NCBI GenBank assembly: GCA_020137815.1 | Contig: CM035357.1 | Coordinates: forward strand, 7,200,315-7,264,314 | Length of the DNA stretch: 64,000 bases | Direction of reading: 5' to 3' | Source: Hormiphora californensis | Taxonomy: Eukaryota > Ctenophora > Tentaculata > Cydippida > Pleurobrachiidae | Shown: positions 15,729-27,070 of the stretch, piece after piece | Layout: each line of letters starts with the position of its first letter | Position numbering within the stretch: the first letter of the stretch is position 1 | The notes under the pieces: generated by a model | What the model saw: only the letters and a program-made list of their open reading frames with translations | What the model was told of the DNA's origin: nothing | Database searches by the model: none | Made by a program: the position numbers and the translations under genes

Positions 15729-16183
15729 ATGGTTGTTAACAACGCCTCCAACATGATTCTAGACAACACACCTCTAGAGGAAGTCTTTACCAGGGTATCA
15801 TCGCCCGTGTTGGAGAGGATTATACAGATTGTACAAAAGGAGCTAGAGAGGCGTAAGAGAGATGGAGTTCCAGAAAAGGATCCGAATCAGTTTGTTACCC
15901 ACCACGGGAGATATGTTTCTGATGAGGACCTCGAGATGATGAAATGGGAAGTAGGAGGATTAACTGGCAAGAATACCTGGCTAACTAACACTGGGTGTCC
16001 CTACGGGTGGGCCAATGTGGACCTGCCACCCAGGGACATAACTAAATACCCGAACATTAACAAGCTGATGGGGAGGATTAACAAGGACCAAGGGACTGAG
16101 TTCAACTCCTGCCTAGTCACTAGATACAGAAAAGGGGACGGCGTGGGATACCACTCAGATTTCGAGACTTCGCTGGTGCAGAT
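15729..16183 (+). pseudogene. AlkB-like 2OG-Fe(II) oxygenase fragment
   Basis: The frame begins with an ATG at 15729 and has a helical leader (LERIIQIVQKELERRKR), GWANVDLPP, then TEFNSCLVTRYRKGDGVGYH followed directly by SDFE. The N-x5-Y-x8-HSD layout is the AlkB metal-binding HxD region. The distal His and the 2-oxoglutarate-binding Arg are absent because the frame runs into LINE sequence at about 16184 with a frame change. AlkB domains occur in host repair genes and, in some lineages, inside retroelement polyproteins; its setting here suggests the latter, but this is inference. It is inactive as seen. Confidence 0.65.
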
Positions 16184-18180
16184 AATATTGACGGTGTTGT
16201 GCTTAAGAAATGTCATAAATCCCTAGCTTATCCACTCACCCTTATATTTAATAAATCATACTCAGAGGGATGTATACCAACAGAATGGAAAACCGCGAAC
16301 GTTGTCCCAGTTTACAAGAAAGGGGAACGATCATGCGTTGAGAATTATAGGCCTATATCCCTGACTTGCCTTGTTATGAAAGTTTTTGAGAAATTAGTAA
16401 GAGAACGCCTATATAAAGCTTGTCTAGAAAAAATAACTCCCTACCAGCATGGTTTTGTACCCTTGAAATCATGTACATCACAACTGATTGAGTTTAATTG
16501 TGAATTAGCGTTGAACATAAATAACCGAAATCAAACTGATATAGTTTACTTTGACTTTCAGAAAGCCTTCGATAGTGTATCTCATGATGTAATAATAAAT
16601 AAGCTGAAAAATGAGTTTAATTTAGGAGGTAAGATGTTACGTTTCCTAATGAATTATTTATCTGGTAGGCAACAGAGGGTTGTGTTAGATGGGGAATTTT
16701 CAGAATGGGTAGAGGTTAGGAGTGGAGTTCCACAAGGATCAATACTAGGTCCTTTCTTGTTTGTGTTATTCATAAATGATATTGTTAATGTTTTAAGAGA
16801 AGATGATCTAACCAAAATTAGGCTATATGCAGATGATCTGAAAATTTGGCGGGTTATAAATAGTGAAGAAGATAGTTTGCAGCCCGACATCGATAGTTTA
16901 GTGGAATGGGCAAAGGATAATAAAATGATATTCCATCCTAAAAAGTGTAAGCTGCTTAGGTGTACTAAAATTATTAAACAACGTCAATTAAATTATCACC
17001 TAGGCAGAGATGAAATCAAATTATGTGAAAATGAAGTTGATCTAGGAGTCTCAACTAATCACAAGTTGTCGCCAATCGAACACCAGAAAAATGTTGTTTC
17101 CAAAGCTTCTCAAAGATTAGGACTGGTGAAGCGTGTAGGCGTATTAGTTAAATGTCCCCTTAAAAAGAAGAACCTCTACATTAGTCTAGTTAGATCTTTG
17201 TTCGAACACTGTAGCCAAATATGGCGTCCACAAAGTGAGTCAAGTCTGCTTAAGTTTGAACGACTCCAGAAACGTGCCACAAAATGGATATTCGGTGAAA
17301 CAGATACCAGTTATAGTTTAGATACGTATATAAAGAAACTCAGGGAGATTGACGTACTCCCAATGACTCAAAAATTCCAATATAATGATCTTAAATTGTT
17401 CCATAAAATATTCTATGAGACGTCTCCTATAAAACTCCCATCTTTCCTACAAAAATACAATTCGGAATTACATGACAGACGTGCCACCAGACAACAAACA
17501 AAACGAGACAGTACGGACATTATATGTACCGAACAACCCAGAGTAGACCTGTTCAAAAACTGTTACTTTTATCGCTGCCACCTTGAGTGGAACTTACTTC
17601 CTAAAGAACTGAGAAATACAGCTGAACACCATTTATTTTCCTCTAGACTGAAAGACCATCTCTGGAAAGCCTTACACGACATAACTTAATTCGCTGCTGT
17701 GGTGTGGGCCCCTTTCTCTTCTTTTAACTTTACAGTAACTGTCCTTCTTCCGCACATAGCTTTCATTCTTACATTGTACTCAAATTGAAGGTTTGGAGTG
17801 GTGTTGAACAGTTTGAAACAAGATGGTGGACCCGCACCACAGATGTGAATTATAACTGATCTTAACATCTACCCAACAGTCGACATGACGTTAAATTCGG
17901 GGTATGGTTCATGGGGGAGGGAGGTGGGGGATTGGGAATCAAGGGTAAGTATTAAGTATAATTGTTATTATTATTGAGTGAAATAAATTTAGCTTATAAC
18001 TAGTATAAGAGTGTGTCGTAGCCTTATAGCTACTTTTTTTAAATATTTTTAAATTAGTTTTTTAAGACGTAAGCACTCGCGCCATAGGCTGCTAAACTAT
18101 TAGTAAGAGTCAGTCGGGTATTTATTTAATGTGCAATTTGTACGTTTATATAATATCTATTTCAAATCAAATCAAATCAG
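16184..18180 (+). mobile_element. 5'-truncated LINE (Jockey/CR1-type reverse transcriptase)
   Basis: Starts abruptly just before the RT domain (LKKCHKSLAYPLTLIFNKSY). The continuous frame to the stop at 17689 has the RT motifs NYRPISLT, YFDFQKAFDSV, GVPQGSILGPFLF and LYADDLKI, then the thumb and C-terminal region (RSLFEHCSQIWRP, HLEWNLLPKELR). About 490 bp of 3' UTR follow, ending in caaatcaaatcaaatcag, a short-tandem tail typical of CR1/Jockey LINEs. Missing ORF1 and endonuclease reflect 5' truncation during target-primed insertion. The RT frame itself is intact over about 490 codons. Confidence 0.85.
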
Positions 18181-18530
18181 GTCTGGTGAAAAGGTTCATG
18201 ACATGCTTCACATTTGGCATTCTCATAAGACGGCAGTGTTTCATAGCATTGCCCACACTTCTCTTCTGTAAACCACCTCGACTCATTTATCAATCTGCTT
18301 ATGGGCGTTGAGTTTGAAATGGGTGTTCCCCTTGTGATGCTGGTGTTGGGAGTAGCATAATCATGGTCACCGTCTGAAGCCGATCCTGAGCTGTCGGAGG
18401 ATAGAGAGTCGTCAGGGGATACGACAAACGATCTGAGGTGAGCTTGTGGGTGGAACGGTCTATGTAGGGATGATGACGGCCGAAGGGCTACTGGTGAGAG
18501 ACGTGCCTTGGCTTTGGATCGCGTGATCAT
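18181..18530 (-). pseudogene. LINE ORF1 N-terminus with truncated PHD-like zinc finger
   Basis: Minus-strand frame from the ATG at 18530: a basic start (MITRSKAKARL), a Ser/Asp-rich linker, then ESRWFTEEKCGQCYETLPSY and CEACHEPFHQ. C-x2-C-x11-C-x2-C-x3-H is the first part of a PHD finger, as found in ORF1 of CR1/L2-like elements. The frame is cut in mid-finger exactly where the plus-strand LINE tail ends (18180), so the LINE inserted into this older element. The region upstream (18531-18720) would be its 5' UTR. Confidence 0.55.
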
Positions 18531-19022
18531 GTGATCGGGGTGGTGAGTGATTGTTGAGAATTCTCAACTTGTTGGGTGTATGAATAATAAGTCCTTTCCG
18601 CGGAAATTTCCGGGAAGAACTTTGACGTTTCGTTGAGTGTGCTCAACTAGAAAAAGAAAATAAAGAAGAGATCTTGTTGATCTTAACGTCTGGAACCCTC
18701 TCTGGCCTATCGATGGCCAGAGAGACAAATAGCAACAAAACGAACTTTAAAAAATCAGACCTATTTCCCAATCCGAAATCAAAAACGAATCGAAAATTTA
18801 CAAAAATCTGTCTGTTTTAAAAACTTCCAATCTCTTGATTTTTGCGGCCGCAACGATGAAATACGACAAATCGCGCGTTACATCATAAGCAGCGGGACAA
18901 TCTTTCAGAGCGCGTCCCAAAGATTCTCAGGATTCGCGGAGAGCTGGGCCGCGGTTCCAAAGTTTAAAACTTCGAGACTCGCAGTTTCAACTTCCTCCGA
19001 CCTTTTCGTTTCGTTTGCAGTC
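18531..19022. other. Gene-free stretch between retroelement and 14-3-3 copy
   Basis: Contains the perfect 16-bp palindrome gttgagaattctcaac at 18553-18568. The rest is unremarkable and could include the 5' leader of the 14-3-3 copy. Confidence 0.4.
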
Positions 19023-19751
19023 ATGTCGCGTTCGAATCATGTACAGATGGCCAAGCTGGCTGAGCAGGCTGAGAGATACAGTGACATGGCAGTAGAAATG
19101 AGGAAAGCTATCGAGGTATGCTCTGGAAGCATCGGTGAAGATGAGAGGAATCTATTTTCTGTGGCATACAAAAATGTTGTTGGTCAGCGAAGATCTTCGT
19201 GGAGGTCGATGGCTGGGATTGAGAAGAAGTTGGAAGAGAGTGACCCAAAGCTGCCCCTTGTCAGGGATTATAAGAAGAAGATCGAAGGATGAGCTGACGG
19301 AACTGTGTAGTGAAGTGTTGTCAATTCCTAAACGGTATGCTATTGAATCAGTGCACGGAGAGTTGTGGGAAAGTATTTTATCTGAAGATGAAGGGAGACT
19401 ACCTGAGGTACCTGGCGGAGATTAAGAAAGATGCAGGAGGATAAAGTTGAGGTAGGGAGCTGCTGCAGGATGTTTACCAGGAGGCCTGGGAAGTTCTCTC
19501 AAGCGGAACTGGAACCAACACATCCAATCCACCTGGGTCTGGCCCTCAACTACTCTGTCTACTACTTCGAGATCATGGATGACAAAGAGAAAGCCTGTCA
19601 GTTGGCTAAATCAGCGTTCAATGATGCCATCAGTATGCTGGATAGTTTGAAAGAAGATAGTTATAAGGACAGCACGCTCATTATGCAGCTACTTCGAGAC
19701 AACCTGACGCTGTGGAGCGCTGAAGGGGACGATGAGGAGGATGGGAAATAA
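19023..19751 (+). pseudogene. Intronless 14-3-3 copy with frameshifts
   Basis: Collinear 14-3-3 coding sequence from the ATG at 19023 (MAKLAEQAERYSDMAVEMRK, then [19 protein letters not shown]) through [20 protein letters not shown] to [19 protein letters not shown] and a stop at 19751. It lacks all introns found at the same places in the neighbouring 14-3-3 gene. The reading frame changes three times (about 19284, 19370 and 19490), and one stretch also contains in-frame stops near 19440. This fits a processed pseudogene of a 14-3-3 paralogue. It is not a copy of the neighbour: the [14 protein letters not shown] region differs. Clustered consensus indels are the alternative. Confidence 0.75.
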
Positions 19752-20704
19752 AGGAGAGAGAGAGAGAGTATTATTGTTAGTGTTCGATACAGTTCTGAGA
19801 TCTAAATAACATTTCTGTTTATTTGTGCGTTCTTCTCAGGCAGGTTCTCAGTCTCCAGTATCTGTTTGTTGAAAAAGAACTCATTAGGAGAAGGAATGGA
19901 ACAACGAAAAAGAGAGAGAATTATATATCTATGTTTGGTTTTTTGTGTTTGCTAAATCGTTCATGTTGTTTAATGATGGATATATATAAATAGGCTAAAT
20001 TCTTTCAATTTAACTTGATGTGCACAGGTTTATTATATACGTGTGTCTATACACCACTCAAAGTAATTTAAAATTATATATTTAAGCACTATGTGCCCCG
20101 ATATTTTTCTAAACTTTTACCCCCTCACACCCCGCACCTCACACAATATATCACACTCACACCTCACACACCCCGCCTATCATCATCTGTATTTGAGAGT
20201 ACATCACATATATTGCCGCATGATATTGAAGAGACCTCAGGAGATTAATTGTAAATAGATATATAGGGAGTGTGATCGTTTTGTAATGTTATCCAAAAAG
20301 ATCACACTGAGATACGTGTTGCACGTGTGTGTGTGTTCTTGTTGTACAATTATATATTTTGCCATACACAGTTGTTATGATGTGCGGAATATGATTTGTT
20401 TTCATCCCTCCCCTCCCCAATGTAGGACATTCTTCCCATCGGGCTCCTCCCCTCCCAATTAGTGACCACTGTCTCCCCGTCCCCCACCCCCTATATGTCA
20501 CTGCTGACTACTACCCTGTCCCCTTCTCCAAACATGTCTATACAACTTTATAACTAACCGCCTCCTCTCCCTCTCTAGCTAGTGTAGCTTGATCTGAGTT
20601 GCTTGTTCGAGTGTCCGGAGCCCCCACCAGTTCACACCTCTACACAGCAAACACACAGATTCGAGTAAGAGCAGCAGCCGAGAGAGCACGATAATCCAAA
20701 AGTT
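19752..20704. other. Gene-free stretch upstream of 14-3-3
   Basis: AT-rich and pyrimidine-rich sequence. The tract 'gttcacacctctacacag' at 20630-20647 looks like a splice acceptor about 57 bases before the 14-3-3 ATG and may end a 5' leader intron or a trans-spliced leader site. Confidence 0.4.
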
Positions 20705-21355
20705 ATGACTGACTGTGATACGCTGATTATCCTGGCCAAGTGGGCGGAGAGTGCGGAACGATATGACGACATGGCTGAATACATGAAGGAGGTAATATTA
20801 TCGTGAATAACTTTGCGGGCGGAGAGTGCATTTTCTCTCTTGTTCTCAGTACATGCGCCATGGAACATGCACTCATTCTTATCTCTCTCTTCCCATGCAT
20901 ACTTATCACCCATATCAGGTTTCCCTAACCCATTCTTATCAGTATACTACTCTACCCTTAGCACGCTATGTGTGCTGATGTATCACCATGATTTAACTCG
21001 TTTATGACATAAACACCAGATACATGTTCAAATTATCAAAAAAAGCCCCACCCATCTGTCCTATCCTAAACAGTTCACCCCTCCCCCTCCAGATGACTAC
21101 ACAAGTGAAGGAGCTGTCCCAGGAAGTGCGAAACTTGCTCTCTGTTGCTTACAAGAATGTTGTTGGAGCTCGACGGTCCTCCTGGAGGGTTCTCTCTTCC
21201 ATCGAAGGAAAGGTTTGTGCTATACCTTGTCTCTCAACACATTTAGTTGTCTTCTACTTTATACACCATTTAGATTCTCTCCTCTCAACATCTCTCTCCC
21301 TCTCTCTTCCCTCCTTCTTTCTCTTTCTCTCTTGCTCACTGTTTCTCTTGCTCAC

Positions 21356-21437
<82 letters not shown>

Positions 21438-24400
21438 TTCTCTCTTTCTCACTGTCTCCTCGCTATGTTTCCATCACGCTCGCCAGTAATTGTATTCACC
21501 TCTGTGCGTCTCTGCTCCAGACCGACAGACACAATAGCACGTTTTTTCATTTCATATTACAGTTCTCCACAATTATTTGTCTTGTTTTACATAATCTTGC
21601 ACCTGATCGCTATTTCTTTCTCTCCTGAGCTCTTCCTCACCTTCTCCCACTCTCACGGTTAAATAATTTATGTGGAATATGAGATAGTGAGAGAGAGAGG
21701 GAGGGATGGAGAGGAAGAGATAGGAGAGAAGTGCAAGTGTGTGTGTGTGCAGCTTCCTTCACTCCTGTGCAACACTGTTCTCATACATGCATAATATTGA
21801 GCAACTTTGCATTGTGCGTGTGTCTTCTGTCTGTGAGTTTGTTCCTTCCCATTCTTTTATAATGCATCATAGATCTGGTCTTTGTCCCCATTTTCATCCC
21901 GGCCCCTGAAGTAGTAAATAACACCCCCGAATGGTTTAGAAAATAACACCCACTTCCCTAATCCCTTCCTTCGCCCTGTAGTAAACAATACCCTCTCCCT
22001 CAGGTGAAAGATGACGCCAAGAAGGCTACCCAGGCTACCACATACAAGAAGAAGATCGAGGATGAGCTGACAGACTTGTGTAACACTGTCCTCAACCTTC
22101 TCGACGAATATCTGATCCCCAACGCTACTGAGGATGAGAGCAAGGTAAGGAAAGGGAGAAAGTGAAGTGAGATATAGAGAGTAAGGTGAGGAAAGAGAGA
22201 ACGGGAGAAAATGAAGTAAAATCGGGCACACAATAGATGAGAGAAAGAGAACAGTAAAGAGAAATAGCAGGTGCCAAAGCGGTAAATGAGAAGCAGAATT
22301 TGGGGATGAGTAAAGGAGAATCTTTTGTTCCTGGCCCAAATACGGAGAAAAAACGGTGTAAAATTTGCATGCTGTGCTTTCTGAATGAGCCTTTGTTAGG
22401 TATTATGTAGGAAATATTGTGAGCAATAATGTAGGATCCAGATATAAATAGGTATTTCTTGAGTCTCGATACTCTTGATTTACTCTTGATTTACTCTTGA
22501 TTTACCGAAATCTCATATATATATATATAATTAAGCCAAAAACTAATTGGAATTAGTTGGCGGGAAAGGTGGCCCACTTACACCTTTTGCTGCTACCGGG
22601 TACCACGAACTGTCATTCTCTTCACGTCACGTCGGTATCTCAATCTCTCTCTCTCACCCTTTCTTTCTCTTTCTCTATTTCACTCACCTCTTATATCCCT
22701 GATACATTTTAAAATAAAACCCGGCATCAGGCAAAGGTGTAAGTGGGCCACCTTTCCCGCCAACTAATTCCAATTAGTTTTTGGCTTAATTTAGGTCCCT
22801 TTTTGGTTTCTAATGTCAGTATGACATTATTTCATGATGTAAAATTGTCAAAATGATGTGTTATATGAGAAACGAGACGAATTTCTGTGAAAATCGTAAT
22901 TTTGACGTCATTATGACATCATCTGACGTAATTAGTGACGTCGTAACGACGTAATTGCATCACAATATATTTTGAATGAATACCCTGAAGGAGCTTGTAA
23001 AGTATCATTAACCGCAGTGGTCAGGAAAGGGAGTTTTTGCTAGAAAAACGTTCAATTTGCTGAATTTTTCGTCAAATTTTTGACTTCCGACGCAATTTAA
23101 GGGCTCAAAATGATGAGCTACGAAAATTCGCAATATAGTAACTGAAAGTTCAGACGATTTGCCGGTAACGATTTTTTGTCAAATCAAAAATCGGAACACG
23201 TCTCAAGGGTGCTAGAGGCGTTTGAAAAAAGTTAGTCGGTCTCGCGCAATGACGTCACTCGTGACGTCATTGCGCGCGTCATAGGCAAGATGAAGAGTCG
23301 CCACCAGAATGGGTACATGCACGAGACAATTATCTGTCGATTGCCGCTTGGTTTAAGGTCGTACGATGTCTGGTTCGTCTCAAACTGGGACCAAACGGAA
23401 GGTAACAAAGCGTCTATACATGTATCTATGTATTATACCAAAACTAATTGAAATTAGTAGGCCAGAAAGGTTGCCCTATGATTTGAGCTACCTTTGCCAC
23501 CGTAACATTTGCATTCATGGGGTAAAAACAAGGTATAACAGATGCTTCTATCTTCAAAAGGAAATGTACTGGTGCCAAAGGTAGCTCAAATCATAGGGCA
23601 ACCTTTCTGGCCTACTAATTTCAATTAGTTTTGGTATAATTTGCATCATTTTTGGGATTTTTTATCCATTTAGATGTAGTAGAACAAGTACGGAGAGGAT
23701 GGAATCGTTAAGTTGAATTTTTTTTCATTTTTGACGTCATTTTGACGTCATAAAATGACGTCACGACGTCATGACGTCAAAATTTTGACGTCATATCATC
23801 GGGATTACCTAGATGAAGATACTGACCAAGTTTGAGATCGATTGGATAAGATTTGAGTCCGCTATGGCGAAAAAACCCAATCGTCATATCTATTCTTAAA
23901 CAGTCGTAACACTTCAGACGCGTTTTAAGACCCTTATACATGCAGTTTTGAAAATTCCCGATATAGTTTCTGAAAGTTCAGACAATTCTCTTTCCATGAT
24001 ATAGTCTTCGTTTTTCGATTAGAATCCGTCTTTAGGGTGTAAATTGAGCTCAAAGAATTTTGGTCAGAGTCTGAAAAATGACGACTTTAAGACGTTCTGT
24101 AGGACGTTCCTGGCGATGAAAAGGGACGCCACCTCAACTAATGCACACACATCCAGTAGATCTACCAGCTGTGAAAACGAGAAGTTTCTATCTTTTTTCG
24201 TTTGGCGTGAATATGGTTTATAAAAAGCGTCTCTCCTACGCGCGCGCGTGCGCGCGCGCGCGCATATGTGTTACACTGAATCTAGGGCAAATGGGACCTG
24301 TCTGTAACTTCAGTTCCAGATGAGATAGAGACTTGAAATTTTGGACTTAAGTTAATGACCCCGAGCCGGGTATACATTCCAAATTTCAAGTCAAACGGAT

Positions 24401-27070
24401 GAATGGGAGCCATGCTATAGCCTTCTGAAATCTGGGTTTTCAGTCAAAACACCCATAAAACGTATAACTGCGTTTCTGGCGGCGCTTTGCTGTTTGGGGG
24501 AGGGGGAATGGCAACCTTTGCGCTTGCCAGCGCAGTGATGTATGTATCAACCTAGTTATCCCCACACTGAATTTTCTGTTTTGGGGGTGGTGTTATAACT
24601 TTTGAACAAAATGAGCTAGCCACTTGAAATTTTCACCATCGATAGATGTCTACAAGAAGCTTCTGAGTACAAAATTTCAGCTTCCTAGCTCATCCGGTTC
24701 CGGAGTTATGGCGTGTCAAAAAGTGCCAAAATGGGCTAAAAGTATGAAATAACTATATATACGCTGTGAGCAAGCGGGCCGTTTTTTGGGGGAATTTTTT
24801 TCGGGGGGTTGGATGGGGCCACCTTTGCGCTTGCCAGCGCAGTGACTTATCCACTTATATATAACTTATCCACTTATATATAACTTATCCACTTATATAT
24901 AACTTATCCACTTATATATAGAAAAAGAGAGTCTGAGATATATCTCAGACTCTCTTTTTCTCATTATCGTAAATGTTGGTAAGTGGATAAGTTATTCTGA
25001 GAACTCTTTTTAACAGTGCCTCCTCTCTCCTCCAGGTGTTTTATATGAAGATGAAGGGAGATTACTACCGATATCTTGCCGAGGTCGCTGAGGGTGAGGC
25101 TCGAAACAAGACCGTCCAGAACTCCCACACCGCTTACGAGGATGCCTCCAAGATTGCCCAGAATCTTTACCCCACCCACCCCGTCCGATTGGGTCTTGCC
25201 CTCAACTACTCCGTGTTCCACTATGAAATTCAGGGTACGTGTAATCTTCTGTCTGAAACGAATCTTTCTCCCTTGTCTTTTCGCCGGCTGTCTAACGGGT
25301 GGCCTACTCTGTAATATGGGGTGGTCTCATGTCATACATTTTATCTCTATCCTGCACTCTGCAGTACCCACATTGTCCTTGATCCAGTGCAGACACTGTG
25401 TAATACCACACTGTACTACTATACAGACACTGTGTAATACCACCCTGTATTGGGTTGCATGTAGCAGCAACCAGGTGGTCTATTACTACAGGGGTGGGCA
25501 TAAAAAATGTCCGCCCTAGACTAGCATGGTTCCAGATATCGTAGAGCGCCAACATTTAGCAAAGTTACTCTATGGGACAAATAAATAGGTTGACCAAAAT
25601 TTCAGACTTTTAGCTCAAGGTTCATTTTTTTGATCGGAATGAACATTGTCATTCATTCCAAAAAACATGAATTTTTGGTCCAGAAGTTAAACAATTGTCT
25701 TTGGCTAACGAATTTCTTTCAAATGCGACCAAGAAAATCAAAAACAGACAACCACAAGGCACACAGTGGTCATGTTTCTGACAAATAGTCAGGTCATGTG
25801 ATCCCCACCGAATCGTGAATTGCTAATCAGGCTTATTGGGGAAGAATCACGTATCATAGCCGCTAATGAGGGATGTGTATCGAAAAAGCGACATGTGATT
25901 CGAAAGCACTGGGATAAAGAGGCCACTTGTTAATGAGGCTCGGATCTCATGGCCAATCATCTTCGTCATCCCTCATTGGCGGCTGTGATACGTGATTCTC
26001 CACCACTAATCCTGATTAGCAATTCTGAATAAATTACACGATTCGGTGGGGATCACATGACCTGACTAACTGTCAGAAACATGACCACTGTGTGCCTTGT
26101 GATTGCCCGTTTTTGATTTTCTTGGTCGCATTTGAAAGTAATTCGATAGCCAAAGACAATTGTTTGACTTCTAAGCCGAAAATTCATGTTTTTTGGAATG
26201 AATGACAATGTTCATTCCGATCAAAAAAATGAACTTTGAGCTAAAAGTCTGAAATTTTGGTCAACCTATTTATTTGTTCCATAGAGAATCTCTGCCAAGT
26301 TTTAGCCTTCTACGATATCTGGAACCATGCTAGTCTAGGGCGGACATTTTTTATGCCCACCCCTGTACATTGTTGACAGCTTTATCCCTACACACCCTTA
26401 GTAGAGAGGGGGGAGATGACGCGTTATGTAATGACCAAAAATAGAGAGATAAATGTGTGGTGTTATGTTTCTAGGGCAATGAATTACAATGAATTAGAAG
26501 ATGGGGTGCGGAACACAATGAACGATGATGTCATGAGTGTGTGATCTAATTCTCACATAATGATGATATTCTCTCTATTTCCTTCCCTTTTTTTCTCTCC
26601 CTCCCTTTCTAGTTTCTCTGTCTCTCTTTCTCTCTCTCCCCGACTCTCACATTTCTGAACTAGATACCCTACCCTTTTTTGTTCTAAGATGAAAGAGATC
26701 AGTTAAATATTCTCAACCAACCATTATACCAATCTGGGAAATCTTCCTTTTCTCACTCACTCCCTTTATTGTACATCTACTGAAGCCACTCCCAATTATA
26801 GTTATCCCATCTCTCATCCCTTTTCTAATCGAAATATTCTTGCTCTAACCCAGTTAGTTATCTCTCTTTCAATATCCCCATCTTTCAGGATGCCCGGACA
26901 GTGCCTGCAAGTTGGCCAAGGAATCATTTGACCAGGCTGTCGCAGAGCTGGACTCCCTAGACCAGGAGAGCTATAAGGATAGCACACTTATCATGCAGTT
27001 GCTGAGGGACAACCTCACACTATGGATGAGTGAACAGGATGGAGAGGAAGAGGGTGGTGAGGAGAAATAG
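20705..27070 (+). CDS. 14-3-3 family phosphoserine/threonine-binding adaptor
   Basis: Five exons join in phase: 20705-20791, 21093-21212, 22004-22144, 25036-25234 and 26889-27070, giving 242 aa, the usual family length. Conserved blocks in order: [34 protein letters not shown] (phosphopeptide-binding Lys and two Arg), [25 protein letters not shown] (binding Arg-Tyr), [19 protein letters not shown], and the signature [19 protein letters not shown] followed by an acidic tail. 14-3-3 proteins are helical dimers that bind phosphorylated clients throughout the cell. The third intron is about 2.9 kb and holds three foldback/MITE units; the fourth holds an 880-bp foldback. Isotype cannot be assigned by eye. 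Confidence 0.95.
21359..21434. repeat. (TC)n microsatellite in 14-3-3 intron 2
   Basis: An almost pure CT dinucleotide array in a longer pyrimidine-rich intron. Confidence 0.95.
22528..22793. mobile_element. MITE in 14-3-3 intron 3 (TTAAGCCAAAAACTAATT ends)
   Basis: Long terminal inverted repeats: the left end runs through ggcgggaaaggtggcccact to acacctttt, and the right end is its reverse complement from 22733 to 22793. Each arm itself starts with a small palindrome (aactaattggaattagtt). No coding capacity. Confidence 0.85.
22794..24842. other. Intron sequence with CREB-like TGACGT clusters and duplicated words
   Basis: Outside the MITE at 23432, this part of intron 3 is rich in TGACGTCA words (22910-22960, 23250-23280, 23730-23800). 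It carries two copies of cctttgcgcttgccagcgca (24517 and 24821), an alternating CG tract (24240-24262) and 'gatagagacttgaaattttgg' (24322), shared with the foldback at 42731. It looks like decayed foldback elements; no coding sequence is seen. Confidence 0.5.
23432..23640. mobile_element. Related MITE (ATTATACCAAAACTAATT ends)
   Basis: A 209-bp element with inverted arms of about 65 bp. The left arm contains aactaattgaaattagtagg and gttgccctatgatttgagct; the right arm mirrors them. The end structure parallels the element at 22528 (a CCAAAAACTAATT-type start), so the two belong to one family with different inner arms. Confidence 0.85.
24845..24993. repeat. Four 19-bp tandem units followed by a perfect 40-bp palindrome
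   Basis: The unit acttatccacttatatata is repeated four times (24845-24920). It is followed by the perfect palindrome gaaaaagagagtctgagata/tatctcagactctctttttc (24921-24960), and then an inverted copy of the unit core, aagtggataagtt (24981-24993). The whole forms a hairpin with asymmetrical arms close to the exon 4 acceptor (25035). Confidence 0.85.
25487..26367. mobile_element. Foldback element, 881 bp, in 14-3-3 intron 4
   Basis: Arms of about 430 bp face each other, beginning TACAGGGGTGGGCATAAAAA and ending with its reverse complement. The ends (TA, then CAGGGGTGGG) would fit a TA target duplication of Tc1/mariner type, but there is no transposase. Mismatches between arms are scattered, so the element is not very recent. 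Confidence 0.85.
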
